64,000 nucleotides of DNA from Gemmatimonadaceae bacterium (GTDB lineage Bacteria > Gemmatimonadota > Gemmatimonadetes > Gemmatimonadales > Gemmatimonadaceae): positions 86,663 to 150,662 of the forward strand of contig JADZDM010000020.1 of assembly GCA_020851035.1 (NCBI GenBank). Reading direction: 5' to 3'. A program made the translations under genes and the position numbers. Below the pieces are notes generated by a model. The model did no database searches. It had not been told where the DNA came from and saw only the letters and a list, made by a program, of their open reading frames with translations. Within the stretch, counting starts at the first letter, position 1. Each line of letters begins with the position of its first letter. Shown in pieces: positions 39,054 through 48,471 of this stretch.

Positions 39054-40016
39054 ATGTTCAGCACGTCTGCCCCAGCCGAAGCCTCCGCCAAACCCCCGAT
39101 CATCGTCGTCGGGGTCGAGCAGGAGTGGGCAGCGCGGTCACTCGAGTCGGTGCTCGGTCCGCGCGGCTTCGCCGTCGTGCGCGCATACTCAGGCCGGCAG
39201 ACACTCGACCTCGCGGAAGTCGCCGCGCCGGACGTGGTGCTGATCGATTCCCGACTCCCCGACATGGACGGCGTGGACGTCTGCCGAGCCCTGCGGCAGG
39301 AGCGGCGTGTCGGCGCCCACGTCCCGGTGGTGCTCACCACCTCCGGACCGGCCCCGCGCGAATTCGTGCGAAACGCCTACCTCGCCGGAGCCTGGAGCGT
39401 CTGGGAGCAGCCGCTCGACGGCGAACTGCTGGTGCTTCGCCTGCTCACGTGGGTGGATGCCAAGCGCGTGGTGGACGAAGCCGAACGGGTCAGCCTGGTG
39501 GACGTCGATTCCGGGCTGTACACGTACAGCGGCCTGCACCGACGCGCCCGTGAGGTGATGTCCGATGCGGCCCGGCGCCACACCCCGGTCTCCTGCATCG
39601 CCGTCGCGCCGGTGATGCTCCGCTCGGCCACCGGCACGGAGGAGATCCCGGTGCCGGTGCGCGTCGCGAACGACATCGCCCGGATGGTTGCCGGCACCGC
39701 GCGTGGCTCGGACGTGGTCGGTCGGATGGGTTCTGCCGAGTTCGCCATCGTGGCTCCCATGACGGAACTCACCGGTGCGGTGGAGATGGTCGAGCGCCTG
39801 CGCGACCGGATCGCCACCCTCCCGCCGGTCCTGGCCGACGGCCGCGCCGCACGCGTCGCGTTGCGCGCCGGCCTGGTGACCATCGCCGATCCGGGTATCG
39901 AGCTCCGCGACAGCAGCGATCTGCTGGTGCGGGCCTCCACCGCCCTCCGCTACGCGCAGTCGTCCCGCGCGCCGGGCGTTCGCACCTTCGACGAGGTCCC
40001 GGCAACGTTCGTCTGA
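39054..40016 (+). CDS. Receiver-domain protein with degenerate GGDEF domain
   Basis: A REC domain at about 15-130 (phospho-acceptor Asp in VLIDSRLPDMDG) but with IIVVGVE where the acidic pair is normally found. The C-terminal half (about 155-310) has the fold pattern of a diguanylate cyclase, including GSDVVGRMGSAEFAIVAP, in which the GGDEF signature is MGSAEF, so cyclase activity should be lost. It may bind or sense a nucleotide, or act as an adaptor. It is transcribed alone, divergent from the export genes, and ends at a bidirectional terminator. Confidence 0.82.
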   Translation: MFSTSAPAEASAKPPIIVVGVEQEWAARSLESVLGPRGFAVVRAYSGRQTLDLAEVAAPDVVLIDSRLPDMDGVDVCRALRQERRVGAHVPVVLTTSGPAPREFVRNAYLAGAWSVWEQPLDGELLVLRLLTWVDAKRVVDEAERVSLVDVDSGLYTYSGLHRRAREVMSDAARRHTPVSCIAVAPVMLRSATGTEEIPVPVRVANDIARMVAGTARGSDVVGRMGSAEFAIVAPMTELTGAVEMVERLRDRIATLPPVLADGRAARVALRAGLVTIADPGIELRDSSDLLVRASTALRYAQSSRAPGVRTFDEVPATFV

Positions 40017-40050
40017 CCGGCCGACGCCGGCGCCCAGCCGGAAACGAGGA

Positions 40051-40089
40051 GGCCCCGGGCCCGCGATCGGAATCGCGGCGCCCGGGGCC
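40051..40089. terminator. Bidirectional terminator between receiver-GGDEF and Wzc-like genes
   Basis: Two stacked perfect stems: GGCCCCGGGC (40051-40060) with 40080-40089, and CCGCGAT (40061-40067) with 40072-40078, closing a CGGA loop, with one bulged C. It lies between two convergent genes. No strong T-tract. Confidence 0.7.
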
Positions 40090-40113
40090 GTCGTCATGCC
40101 GACTCCGGCTGTG

Positions 40114-42567
40114 TCAGGAGGCCTTCGACCCGCCACCGCCCGAGAGGCGCGGCTTCGACTTCCGCTGCCGCGGCGCGATCGGCTCGTCGTCGTCACTTCC
40201 CGCGTCGGCCGAGTTGTAGCCCTCGAGGTAGTGATAGTACTGGAACACGCCCTTCGGCTCGATGCCGTTGAGCACCGCGCCCAGCGGGCGGATCGGCAGG
40301 CGATCCATCGTCTCGAGCTTGTTGATCGCCATCTTGCGGTCGGTGACCCCCACGCGCAGCACCATCAGCAGGCCACCCGTCAGCGTCGCGAGCGCATAGG
40401 CATCCGTGCCGGCACCGAGCGGCGGGCTGTCGACGATGACCACGTCGAACCGGGCGCGCAGCTCGTCGAGCAGCGACTCCATGGCCGCCGTCGTGACCAT
40501 CTCGGGCGCCTGGCGATGCCGCGTGCCGCACGGCACGAGCGACAGTCGCTCGTACGACGTGGGGTAGACCGTCTCCTCGAGGGTGCTCGATCCCTGCAGG
40601 TAGTCCACGAGCCCCGGCTTCTGCGGCACACCGAAGGCCTGCTGGATCGCCCCGCGCCGCGTGTCGCCGTCCACCAGCACGGTGCGGAAGCCGGCCTCGG
40701 CGAAGGACAGCGCCAGGTTCGACGACACGAACGACTTGCCTTCCGACGGACCCGTGCTGGTGACCGTGAACGACACCGGTTCGCCGGCCGTGAACTGGTG
40801 CCGGAGCGAGAGTCGCAACGTCCGGAAACTCTCGACCAGCTGCGCCTGCTCCTCGACCGACGGGCGCCCGGGATTCACCAGCGGAATCGCGCCGATGATG
40901 TCCAGGCGAAGGTCCGCCGCCACCTGCTCCGGGTACCGGACCCGCTTGTCGAGCACGTCGAGCAGCACCGCCAGCGCGAGCCCGAGGCCCAGGCCGAGTG
41001 CGAGGCCGGCCGGGATGATCTGGAGCGCGGTGTTGGAGGTCGGCTTGAACGGGGCCACCGCCGAGTCCTGCACGAAGACCTCGTTCCGGGCGGAGGCTTC
41101 CTTCAGTCGCTGCGTCTCGAGGTTGTTCGAGAGGATCCCCACCAGGTTCTCCTCACGCGCGACGATCGCATTCAGCTCCTGCTCCTTGATCGTCCGCTCG
41201 GGGATGCCGCGGATCTCCGCGCTCTGCGTCGCGATGCGGCGCTTGTAGTCATCCTCGCGGATCTGCAGCGAGTTCACCTGCTGGCGGATGAGGGCGGGAA
41301 TCACGTTCGTCTCGAGGTCCGTGATCCGGCTCCGCACCTTCACGACTTCCGGGTTCTCGGCCGTGTAGACGGCGCTCTTCGCACGCTCGAGCTCACGGGC
41401 GCTGTTCAGCTCCGTCAGCACCTGCCGCAGCGCCTCGCCACCCGGGCCGGCCACGCTGCTCAGCGAGAGGGCGACGCCCGGGTCGACGTTCGGGTTGACG
41501 CGGCCGCCCTTCATCAGGTTCTGCAGCTGCTCGCGGTCGTTGCGGAGCGTCTGCGCCTCGAGGCGGTAACGGGTGAACTGCTCGAGCACGGGGTTCGTCG
41601 TCTGCGAGGCGCCGGGCGTGAGCACGGTCTGCTCCGACGGCTGGATGATCGCGTCCACGCGGAACCGCTCGAGCGACTGCCGCGCGGCCTTGAGGCGCGA
41701 CTCGGCATCGGCGAAGGCCTGCTTCGCGGCGTTGGCATTCTGCGACGTGCCGCCATTCTTGATGATGCCGAGGTAGTTCACGAACAGCGTCATCCACTCG
41801 TTCAGCGCCACCTCGGTGCGCGCGGCGTCCTCACCGCGCAGCGAGACGTTCATCACGTCCGTGTTCGGCGGGGCGTCGGCGCGGAGCTTCTTCTGCAGGT
41901 TGTTCGAGGCTTCACGCGGCGTGATGAGCTCGAACTCGACCGTGGCCTTGGCCGGCAGGATTTCCCGCGCCGGCTTCCAGCGCATCCCCGACTCCCGTCC
42001 GATCGAGTCACCGATCGAGCCGGTCTCGACCTCACGCGAGTCGCCGTTGCGGGTGCGGCGGAGGCGGTACTTCTCCTTCTTGCTGTCGATCATGAGCTCG
42101 TAGGTGCCCGGGACGAACTGGGCGCCGAGCGTGAACTCACGGAAATAGACGGAGTCGGCGTCGCGCTTCGGATCGAGGTAGAGCCGGAGCTTGCGGGCCA
42201 CCGAGTCCGTGATGGAATAGGCGCGGAACACCTGGAGGTACGACTCGTTCGAGCGCTGCCGGGCGTTGCCGATGATCTCGGCACTCGGGTCGCGGAGCGT
42301 GATCTTGCCCTGGACGTCGTACTCGGGCTTGATGTACCGGGTGGCGATGTAGCCGCCCAGCAAGCCGAGGAGCACCATGGCGAGCACCAGCCACTTGAAG
42401 CGGCCGACGGCGGCGAGGTAACGCTGGTAGGCGGGTGCCATCGATGCCGGCGGCGGCGGCGCGCCCCACTGCTCCAGCGGCGGCTGCTGGACGGCAGGCA
42501 GCTGCGGATTGGCAGGGATGGGGGCGAGCCGGGAGCCGGCAGAAAGCGCGTTGAACGATCGGGTCAT
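40114..42567 (-). CDS. Wzc-like polysaccharide co-polymerase and tyrosine autokinase
   Basis: The 817-residue protein has a Wzz-like N-terminal region with TM1 (FKWLVLAMVLLGLLGGYIATRYI, about 47-70), a long periplasmic coiled-coil part, TM2 (LGLGLGLALAVLLDVL, about 520) and a cytoplasmic BY-kinase domain. The Walker A is STGPSEGKS (about 603-611), the Walker A' is VLVDGDTRRG (about 628-637), and the Walker B is VVIVDSPPLG. A Tyr-rich tail (QYYHYLEGY, about 774) fits autophosphorylation. It controls chain length and export together with the Wza-like protein. ATG 42567 is used. Its upstream region is shared with the NtrC-type regulator gene. Confidence 0.93.
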   Translation of the reverse strand: MTRSFNALSAGSRLAPIPANPQLPAVQQPPLEQWGAPPPPASMAPAYQRYLAAVGRFKWLVLAMVLLGLLGGYIATRYIKPEYDVQGKITLRDPSAEIIGNARQRSNESYLQVFRAYSITDSVARKLRLYLDPKRDADSVYFREFTLGAQFVPGTYELMIDSKKEKYRLRRTRNGDSREVETGSIGDSIGRESGMRWKPAREILPAKATVEFELITPREASNNLQKKLRADAPPNTDVMNVSLRGEDAARTEVALNEWMTLFVNYLGIIKNGGTSQNANAAKQAFADAESRLKAARQSLERFRVDAIIQPSEQTVLTPGASQTTNPVLEQFTRYRLEAQTLRNDREQLQNLMKGGRVNPNVDPGVALSLSSVAGPGGEALRQVLTELNSARELERAKSAVYTAENPEVVKVRSRITDLETNVIPALIRQQVNSLQIREDDYKRRIATQSAEIRGIPERTIKEQELNAIVAREENLVGILSNNLETQRLKEASARNEVFVQDSAVAPFKPTSNTALQIIPAGLALGLGLGLALAVLLDVLDKRVRYPEQVAADLRLDIIGAIPLVNPGRPSVEEQAQLVESFRTLRLSLRHQFTAGEPVSFTVTSTGPSEGKSFVSSNLALSFAEAGFRTVLVDGDTRRGAIQQAFGVPQKPGLVDYLQGSSTLEETVYPTSYERLSLVPCGTRHRQAPEMVTTAAMESLLDELRARFDVVIVDSPPLGAGTDAYALATLTGGLLMVLRVGVTDRKMAINKLETMDRLPIRPLGAVLNGIEPKGVFQYYHYLEGYNSADAGSDDDEPIAPRQRKSKPRLSGGGGSKAS

Positions 42568-42923
42568 GTCGCAGTGGGACGCACGGATGTGTTGCAGCGT
42601 CACTTCTACCGTGTTGCGGAAGAAGGACGCTCGCCGACGGCGTTGTCTCTCAGCCGCACTGTTGCGGTGAGGGGCTGGCAAGTCCCGGCCCACGCGAGCG
42701 ACCCGGACCGTGACAAATCGTACGTGAAGTCGTCAGACCGCAGTATAAGTGCGACACCCTGTCGCGCGGAACACACGATCCGGCGGGAACACTGTGGCTT
42801 GTAATCAACGTGTTGCTTGACACGTGCAACACTTCTCCAGTAGATACGAGTGTACCGCCCATCCCAAGGATCAGCTTGGGCAGGGCTCGGGCGACGATTG
42901 CTCGAGTCTGACACCAGGAACAG
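42568..42923. promoter_or_regulatory. Divergent control region of the Wzc-like kinase and NtrC-type activator genes
   Basis: This 356-nt region carries GTGTTGC at 42589-42595 and 42611-42617 (22 bp apart, two helical turns) and a perfect inverted pair GTGTTGC/GCAACAC at 42810-42816 and 42826-42832 with a 9-nt spacer. The same heptamer therefore marks both the kinase-proximal and activator-proximal ends. A transcription factor site is likely. No strong sigma-54 site was found here; GGCAGGGCTCGGGC near 42880 has GG-N10-GC spacing but a poor -12. Confidence 0.5.
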
Positions 42924-44483
42924 ATGAACTCGCCTGACCAGAATTCCGTCGCCGACCCGGCGGCCGCGCGCGACGCCATGGCGGTGGCGCCCGAGGCGCG
43001 GGCGACGCTCCGACTCCTGATCGTCGATGACGACCGGACGCTCCGGGAAGGCTGTGCGAGCATTCTTCAGGGGGACGGGTACAACGTCACGGTCACCGGC
43101 CGCGCCGACGAGGCGATGGAACTCGTCAAGCGCCGCCGCTTCGACATCGTGCTCTGCGACCTGTATCTCACCCCGGTGTCCGGGATGGAGATCCTCAAGG
43201 CCGCTCTCGAGGCCAACAAGGAGACGATCTTCGTCGTCATGACCGGCAACCCGTCGGTCACCTCGAGCATCGAGGCCCTTCGGGCCGGTGCCTGGGACTA
43301 CCTCCCGAAGCCGTTCTCGGCCAGCCACCTCCAGATCCTCGTCGGCCGGGCCTCCCACGCCGTGCTCGTCTCGCGGGAGACGCGCGCCGCCCGGAGCGAG
43401 GGCGGCAGCACCCCGGGGCCGCCGTCGGGCGCTGGCGCGTCGTTCCAGAACGCCCATACCGGCGACCGGATCACCCTCCTCGGTCAGTCGCCGGCGTTCC
43501 GGCGGGCGCTCGACCTGTCCCGGAAGGTGGCCGGCACGGACGCCTCCGTGCTCATCAGCGGCGAAAGCGGCACGGGCAAGGAACTCATCGCGCAGTTCAT
43601 CCACAGCCACAGCCGGCGGGCCGGCAAGAAACTGGTGGCCGTCAACTGCGCTGCCTTGCCGGAACAGCTCCTCGAGAGCGAGATGTTCGGGCACAAGAAA
43701 GGCGCCTTCACCGGCGCCGACCGCGACAAGGCGGGATTGCTCGAGGTCGCCAACGGCGGCACGCTGTTCCTCGACGAGCTGACGGAGATGTCGATGCCGC
43801 TGCAGGCCAAGCTGCTCCGCGTCCTGCAGGACGGCGTGGTGCGGCGGGTGGGCAGCGAGACCCAGGATGCCGTGGTGGACGTGCGCTTCATCAGCGCCAT
43901 GAACCGCGATCCGCTCGAGGCCGTGGCGCAGGGCCGCCTGCGCGAGGACCTGTACTACCGCCTGCGCGTGGTGCCGATCCGCCTGCCCCCCCTGCGCCAG
44001 CGCCCGGAGGACATCTCCGTGCTCGCGCAGCACTTCCTGCACCACTTCTGGGATCGCCACCGCCAGCCCGGCGAGCCGTCCCCGACGTTCAGCGAGGATG
44101 CGCTGGATTTCCTGCGCAGCCGGCCCTGGCGCGGCAACGTGCGTGAGCTCCAGAACATGATCGAGCACACCGCGGTCGTGGCCGACCCCGGCACCGCGCT
44201 GGTGGGCAGCGACTTCCCGGTCTACGACGATGCGCCGGAAGCGGGCGTGAGCGGTGGTGATGCCACGACGTTCAGCGGCAGCTACATGAACGACGCGTAC
44301 CACGTCGCGAAGGACAAGCTGGTGGCGCAGTTCGAGAAGGAGTACCTGACGCGCCTCGTCTCGCGGGCCGGTGGCAACATGTCCCGGGCGGCCAGGCTGG
44401 CCGGGATCGACCGGACCACGCTGTACCGCCTGATGGAGAAGCACGAACTCCGGCGTGACGAGTACTCCGGGTCGCTCGCGTGA
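42924..44483 (+). CDS. NtrC-family sigma-54-dependent response regulator
   Basis: The protein has 519 residues. A receiver domain (about 30-145) has LLIVDDD, phospho-Asp in VLCDLYLTP and LPKPFS. The AAA+ domain has Walker A GESGTGKEL (about 212), the GAFTGA sigma-54 contact loop intact (about 260), Walker B GGTLFLDEL and an arginine finger region LREDLYYRL. A Fis-type helix-turn-helix (NMSRAARLAGIDRTTLYRLMEK, about 478-499) ends the protein. It activates sigma-54 promoters when phosphorylated. The overlapping downstream histidine kinase is its probable partner. A sigma-54-type promoter lies upstream of the PEP-CTERM gene at 63.7 kb. Confidence 0.94.
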   Translation: MNSPDQNSVADPAAARDAMAVAPEARATLRLLIVDDDRTLREGCASILQGDGYNVTVTGRADEAMELVKRRRFDIVLCDLYLTPVSGMEILKAALEANKETIFVVMTGNPSVTSSIEALRAGAWDYLPKPFSASHLQILVGRASHAVLVSRETRAARSEGGSTPGPPSGAGASFQNAHTGDRITLLGQSPAFRRALDLSRKVAGTDASVLISGESGTGKELIAQFIHSHSRRAGKKLVAVNCAALPEQLLESEMFGHKKGAFTGADRDKAGLLEVANGGTLFLDELTEMSMPLQAKLLRVLQDGVVRRVGSETQDAVVDVRFISAMNRDPLEAVAQGRLREDLYYRLRVVPIRLPPLRQRPEDISVLAQHFLHHFWDRHRQPGEPSPTFSEDALDFLRSRPWRGNVRELQNMIEHTAVVADPGTALVGSDFPVYDDAPEAGVSGGDATTFSGSYMNDAYHVAKDKLVAQFEKEYLTRLVSRAGGNMSRAARLAGIDRTTLYRLMEKHELRRDEYSGSLA

Positions 44484-45595
44484 CGGGGCCGCACCGGGTG
44501 CCGCTGCGCGTCGAGCGCGCGGGTGCATCGGCTGGGCAGACGGACGGCGGTGCCGCCCTGCGAGCGGCGCTGGCGCGCGCGGCGGATGTGGCAGCCGGGG
44601 AGCTGTCGGCGGCGCAGGATGGCGGCTGGCCCGTCGGTGAGCTGCGGGCCGGCGCCTCCCTGCTCTGTGCCGCCGCCGAACAGCGCCTGCACCTGCCGGA
44701 CATCCCGCTGAGCTTCACCTTTCCACCCGCCCTGCCCTCGCAACGGCTCCTCGGCGCGATGCGGCGGGACCTGCTCGCGCAGGGCCGGGCCGGCACCCTG
44801 CCGGCAGCGGACACCGTGCAGGCGCTCAGCGCCCTCGAGGCCATCAGCGCCGCGCTCGAGACGGATGCCGGCCATCGGTTCACCTCGCGCCTGCAGGGCA
44901 TGGGTGGGCTCGAGCTGATCGTCGACGTCGCGCACGACATGCGATCGCCCCTTGGCTCGATCCTCTTCCTTGCAGAGCAGATCCGGCGCGGGCACAGTGG
45001 TGAGGTCACCCCGGTGCAGGAGCGCCAGCTCGGGCTGATCTACGGCGCCGCACTGGGGTTGAGCACCATGGCGAGCGACGTGATCGACCTCGCCCGCGGC
45101 GGCGAGCGCCTCGTGCAGCAGGCCCCCCTGCCGTTTTCGCTGGCGGGCGCACTGCAGCAGGTGCAGGATCTCGTGCGCCCCATGGCGGAAGAGCGTGGCC
45201 TGACGCTCCGGATCGACAACGACGTGCCGGCCGCTCGGGTCGGGCACGGGCAGGCGGTGCAGCGGGTGCTCCTCAACCTCGTCACCAACGCCGTCAAGTT
45301 CACCGACGCCGGCGAGGTGGCGATCGAGATCCGCAGCATCACCGCCACCCTCGTGCGGTTCACCGTCAGCGACACCGGGCGCGGGATCCCGGACGCCGTG
45401 CTCGGCACCCTGTTCGACGCGTTCCGGCGCCGGCTCAAGCCCGGGCAGTACGTATTCTCGAGCGCCGGCCTCGGGCTCTCGATCTGCCAGAACCTGGTCC
45501 GGGCGATGGGCAGCGAGTTGCTGGTGCGCAGCACGATCGGGGTCGGGAGCGAGTTCCAGTTCGACCTCGAACTCCCGCGGCACCAGGTGCGCTGA
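44480..45595 (+). CDS. Soluble sensor histidine kinase
   Basis: The 371-residue kinase has no transmembrane segment. An N-terminal region of about 140 residues of unknown fold leads to a HisKA domain with the phospho-acceptor in VDVAHDMRSPLGSI (His about 151), then a HATPase_c domain with N-box LLNLVTNAVKFTD, G1 VSDTGRGIPD and G2 SSAGLGLSICQN. The GTG start overlaps the activator stop by 4 nt (GTGA), so the pair is a coupled two-component system. The signal sensed is probably cytoplasmic. Confidence 0.92.
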   Translation: MTGPHRVPLRVERAGASAGQTDGGAALRAALARAADVAAGELSAAQDGGWPVGELRAGASLLCAAAEQRLHLPDIPLSFTFPPALPSQRLLGAMRRDLLAQGRAGTLPAADTVQALSALEAISAALETDAGHRFTSRLQGMGGLELIVDVAHDMRSPLGSILFLAEQIRRGHSGEVTPVQERQLGLIYGAALGLSTMASDVIDLARGGERLVQQAPLPFSLAGALQQVQDLVRPMAEERGLTLRIDNDVPAARVGHGQAVQRVLLNLVTNAVKFTDAGEVAIEIRSITATLVRFTVSDTGRGIPDAVLGTLFDAFRRRLKPGQYVFSSAGLGLSICQNLVRAMGSELLVRSTIGVGSEFQFDLELPRHQVR

Positions 45596-45633
45596 GGTGC
45601 GCCCGGGAATGACCGGCCGCGGCGACGAGGTGA

Positions 45634-45660
45634 CCGTGGACCTGCGACAGGCGTCCACGG
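45634..45660 (+). terminator. Hairpin after the histidine kinase gene
   Basis: A perfect 8-bp stem CCGTGGAC/GTCCACGG (45634-45641 with 45653-45660) with an 11-nt loop, followed by GGTACCCCATTTC. It is a weak terminator candidate between the kinase and the polymerase or ligase gene. Confidence 0.35.
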
Positions 45661-45772
45661 GTACCCCATTTCTCGTGTGCCCCGCCCGACGGCGGCAGCG
45701 CGCCGGCGTGCTGCCACGCGGGTGGCAGCCCGGTCGGCGTGCGCCCGGCGCTCCACCGCCCCTGCTCCTGTC

Positions 45773-47119
45773 ATGACGACTTCCTCGATGCGCTCGGCGA
45801 TGCGCCGCTACGGCCGCACATCGCCGTCCGGAACACCGCGCGGCGGGGTCGAGGTGCAGCGTGCACAGCCGGGGGCGACGGCCGTACCTCTCACCCGGGA
45901 CCTGCCGCTCCAGTTCTCCACGGCGGTGCTCGTGGTGCTCGGGTTCGCGCTCGTCGTCACCAGGTTGCACGAGTTCATCCCCGGCATCCGGCTGGTCCGC
46001 CCGGTGATCCTGCTCGTGCTGGCCACCGCCTTCAGCACCTCCTCGGCGATCCGGCAGGAGCGTCGCAGCTTCCTGCCGCTGACCGCGCCGGCGTTCAGGG
46101 TCCTGATGATGTACTGGGGCTGGATGGTCGTGTCGGTGCCGTTCTCCATCTACCGCGCCGGATCGCTGCAGATGGTGGTCGACCTGCTGGCCGTGATGCT
46201 CTTCACCACGACGATCATGACGCAGCCGGTGTCGGTGCAGCACCTGCGGTTCGTGACGCGCGGATATCTGATCGTAGCCACGCTGTTCGGTGCCGCAATT
46301 CTGGCGTTCGGTGACGCGACATTCGATTACAACGGAACTGTACGGTACTCGCTTTCCGGCAGCCTGGACGAGAATGACTCCGCTGCAATTCTCGCGATGG
46401 CAGCGCCATTCGCACTGGCAGACGCGCGCCGAAAAGGAAACGGTGTATTTCGGAAACTTCTCTCGTGGTCGATGCTGGCAGTCCTCTTCCTTTCGATCTT
46501 CCGAACCGGCTCCCGCGGGGGTTCGATCGCCCTCGTCGCTGGTCTGCTCGTCGTGGCCCTCAGCAATCGTGGAGTTCGCGCCCTCGCAGCAACGTTCGTA
46601 CTCGCGCTCTCTCTCTTGGCCGTTCGTCAGTATGCGCCACCGGAGGTGATCGGACGGTTTGCCGCGATCGGCAACGAGGCTGAGGACTACAACATGACAG
46701 ACTATGGTGGACGATGGCAGATCTGGAAGCGCGGTATCGGCTACTTCACTGAGGATCCGGTTTTTGGCGTTGGCGTCGGTTCCTTCCCCGTCCGGGAGGG
46801 TGCGCACATGCGAGAGAACGGAATGCGCGGACGATGGAGTGCAGCGCACAATTCCTACCTGCAGTCACTCGTTGAGCTCGGCCTTGTCGGAGGATTGCTC
46901 TTTCTCGGCCTCGTAGTGGCGGCAATTCGGTCCGTGTGGCCCGTTCTTCGGAAGCCCTCGGTTTACACGGGCCATTCTCATCCGGAGTATACTGCAGCGA
47001 TGGTTGTCTTTGCGGTTGCAGCGATCTTCCTCAGCCACGCCTACTTTTGGGGATTCTTCGCCATGGTCGGACTTTGCACCTATGCTTCTAGGACTCTGGT
47101 GACACGCCCGACTGCGTAA
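45773..47119 (+). CDS. O-antigen polymerase/ligase-like membrane protein (Wzy/WaaL family)
   Basis: The 448-residue protein has about ten to twelve transmembrane helices and the large periplasmic loop typical of the Wzy_C family. The loop includes GGRWQIWKRGIGYFTEDPVFGVGVGSFPV and AHNSYLQSLVELGLVGGLLF with the conserved His. It either polymerises the repeat unit or ligates it to an acceptor. ATG 45773 is chosen over one 96 nt upstream whose leader is low-complexity Arg-rich. From about 46270 to the stop the DNA becomes clearly less GC-rich than the first half of the gene. Confidence 0.88.
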   Translation: MTTSSMRSAMRRYGRTSPSGTPRGGVEVQRAQPGATAVPLTRDLPLQFSTAVLVVLGFALVVTRLHEFIPGIRLVRPVILLVLATAFSTSSAIRQERRSFLPLTAPAFRVLMMYWGWMVVSVPFSIYRAGSLQMVVDLLAVMLFTTTIMTQPVSVQHLRFVTRGYLIVATLFGAAILAFGDATFDYNGTVRYSLSGSLDENDSAAILAMAAPFALADARRKGNGVFRKLLSWSMLAVLFLSIFRTGSRGGSIALVAGLLVVALSNRGVRALAATFVLALSLLAVRQYAPPEVIGRFAAIGNEAEDYNMTDYGGRWQIWKRGIGYFTEDPVFGVGVGSFPVREGAHMRENGMRGRWSAAHNSYLQSLVELGLVGGLLFLGLVVAAIRSVWPVLRKPSVYTGHSHPEYTAAMVVFAVAAIFLSHAYFWGFFAMVGLCTYASRTLVTRPTA

Positions 47120-47233
47120 AGGGGATCAACCGAACGCGATGTTGTGGATGTGGTGTCCTGCAATGCAGCGCCACAGCACATTCAACGGGGCTAACCGAGG
47201 GGCGGTAAAGGCGGTCACACCCAAGCGTTGGAT

Positions 47234-48316
47234 ATGAATCTCGAAACCCTGCTTGGCTGGCGCTACCGTGCATGGCACGACACGGTGCGTGACGAGGTGT
47301 ACAGCCGGCTCGCGCGCCGTGGCGCCACCGCGTTCATCCGCCTTCGCTGGCCCTGGCCGGCGTCGCGGCCGTTCGAGCGCCCGCGACTCCTGCTGCGCGC
47401 GCCGGGTGTCGGGATCGGCGACAACCTGATGTGCACGCCGGTGTTCCGTGAGATCAAGCGCCGCAATCCCGCCTGTCACATCACGCTGCTGACCAAGGTC
47501 CCCGATCTCTTCCGCGAGAACCCGAACGTCGATCTCGTGGTGAGCGACTTCGACCTCGCCGAGCGACAGTCGCTGCGCCTCGGATACGATCACCTCGCGC
47601 CGCGCCTCAGTTCCTTTGCCGGCGCCACGACGACCGCCGCGGTATCCGGCGGCTCTGCCGATGCCCCGTCACCGGCGCTGCATCACGACTATGCACACCC
47701 GGAGCCTCCGCCGCGACCGCTGATCGCGATCATGGCCGAGTGCGTGGGGATGGAGTTCTTCGACAACCAGCTCGATTGCGCGGCGCCCGAGGTCCCTGCG
47801 TCTTTCCGGCAGCGCATCGCGGCGATCCCGCGGCCCTACGTCGTGGTGCAGCCGCAGGCGAGTGCGTGGACCCCGAACAAGAGCTGGCCCATCGCGCACT
47901 GGGCGGAGGTCGTCCAGGCGCTGCTGCCGCGCTTCGCCGTGGTGGAAGTCGGGACCGAGCCGCTGCTGCCAGGACTCGTGAGCGATCCGCGATTCGTGAG
48001 CCTCGCCGGCAGCACGTCGGTGAGCGAGTTCGTGCACGTGATCGCCGGCGCCACGCTCTACCTGGGCCCCGACTCGGGCGGGATGCACATCGCGAATGCC
48101 TTCCGGGTCCCGTCGGTCGTGGTCTTCGGCGGCTACTCCGCCCCGGAGAGCTTCCGGTATCCGCGCACCGTCGCGTTGACCGGTCCGGTGCGCTGTGCGC
48201 CCTGCTGGCTCTCCACGCCATGTCCATACGGCGTCGCGTGCCTGCACCGCATCCCGGCCGCGCAGGTCCTGGCCGCCGTGGACGCGCTGCTCCCCGCATC
48301 CGCAGCACACGACTGA
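47234..48316 (+). CDS. Glycosyltransferase family 9 protein (heptosyltransferase-like)
   Basis: The 360-residue protein is a GT-B enzyme of the ADP-heptose:LPS heptosyltransferase family: RLLLRAPGVGIGDNLMCTPVFREIKRRNP (about 53-80), a central linker, and the C-terminal donor half with VVVQPQASAWTPNKSWPIAHWAEVV, YLGPDSGGMHIANAFRVPSVVVFGG and a Cys-rich end CAPCWLSTPCPYGVACL. The acceptor could be the exopolysaccharide or lipid A core. ATG 47234; a TTG two codons earlier is an alternative. A 114-nt gap from the polymerase gene may hold a promoter. Confidence 0.9.
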   Translation: MNLETLLGWRYRAWHDTVRDEVYSRLARRGATAFIRLRWPWPASRPFERPRLLLRAPGVGIGDNLMCTPVFREIKRRNPACHITLLTKVPDLFRENPNVDLVVSDFDLAERQSLRLGYDHLAPRLSSFAGATTTAAVSGGSADAPSPALHHDYAHPEPPPRPLIAIMAECVGMEFFDNQLDCAAPEVPASFRQRIAAIPRPYVVVQPQASAWTPNKSWPIAHWAEVVQALLPRFAVVEVGTEPLLPGLVSDPRFVSLAGSTSVSEFVHVIAGATLYLGPDSGGMHIANAFRVPSVVVFGGYSAPESFRYPRTVALTGPVRCAPCWLSTPCPYGVACLHRIPAAQVLAAVDALLPASAAHD

Positions 48317-48409
48317 GCGTTCGCCGTCGGCGCGCATGTCGCGGGGCACAGGCGACAGGCGCACCGGAAGGAGCGGGCCGGCCGTGGCCGTTATCATGAC
48401 CGCGAAACA

Positions 48410-48448
48410 CCTGCGGGCCGGAAGCAGTGTTCGCTTCCGGCCCGCAGG
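48410..48448. terminator. Bidirectional terminator after the GT9 gene
   Basis: A perfect 16-bp stem (48410-48425 with 48433-48448) and a 7-nt loop sits between the convergent GT9 and Big-domain genes. Confidence 0.8.
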
Positions 48449-48471
48449 CGTGTCCTGGATCACGTCCGCTG

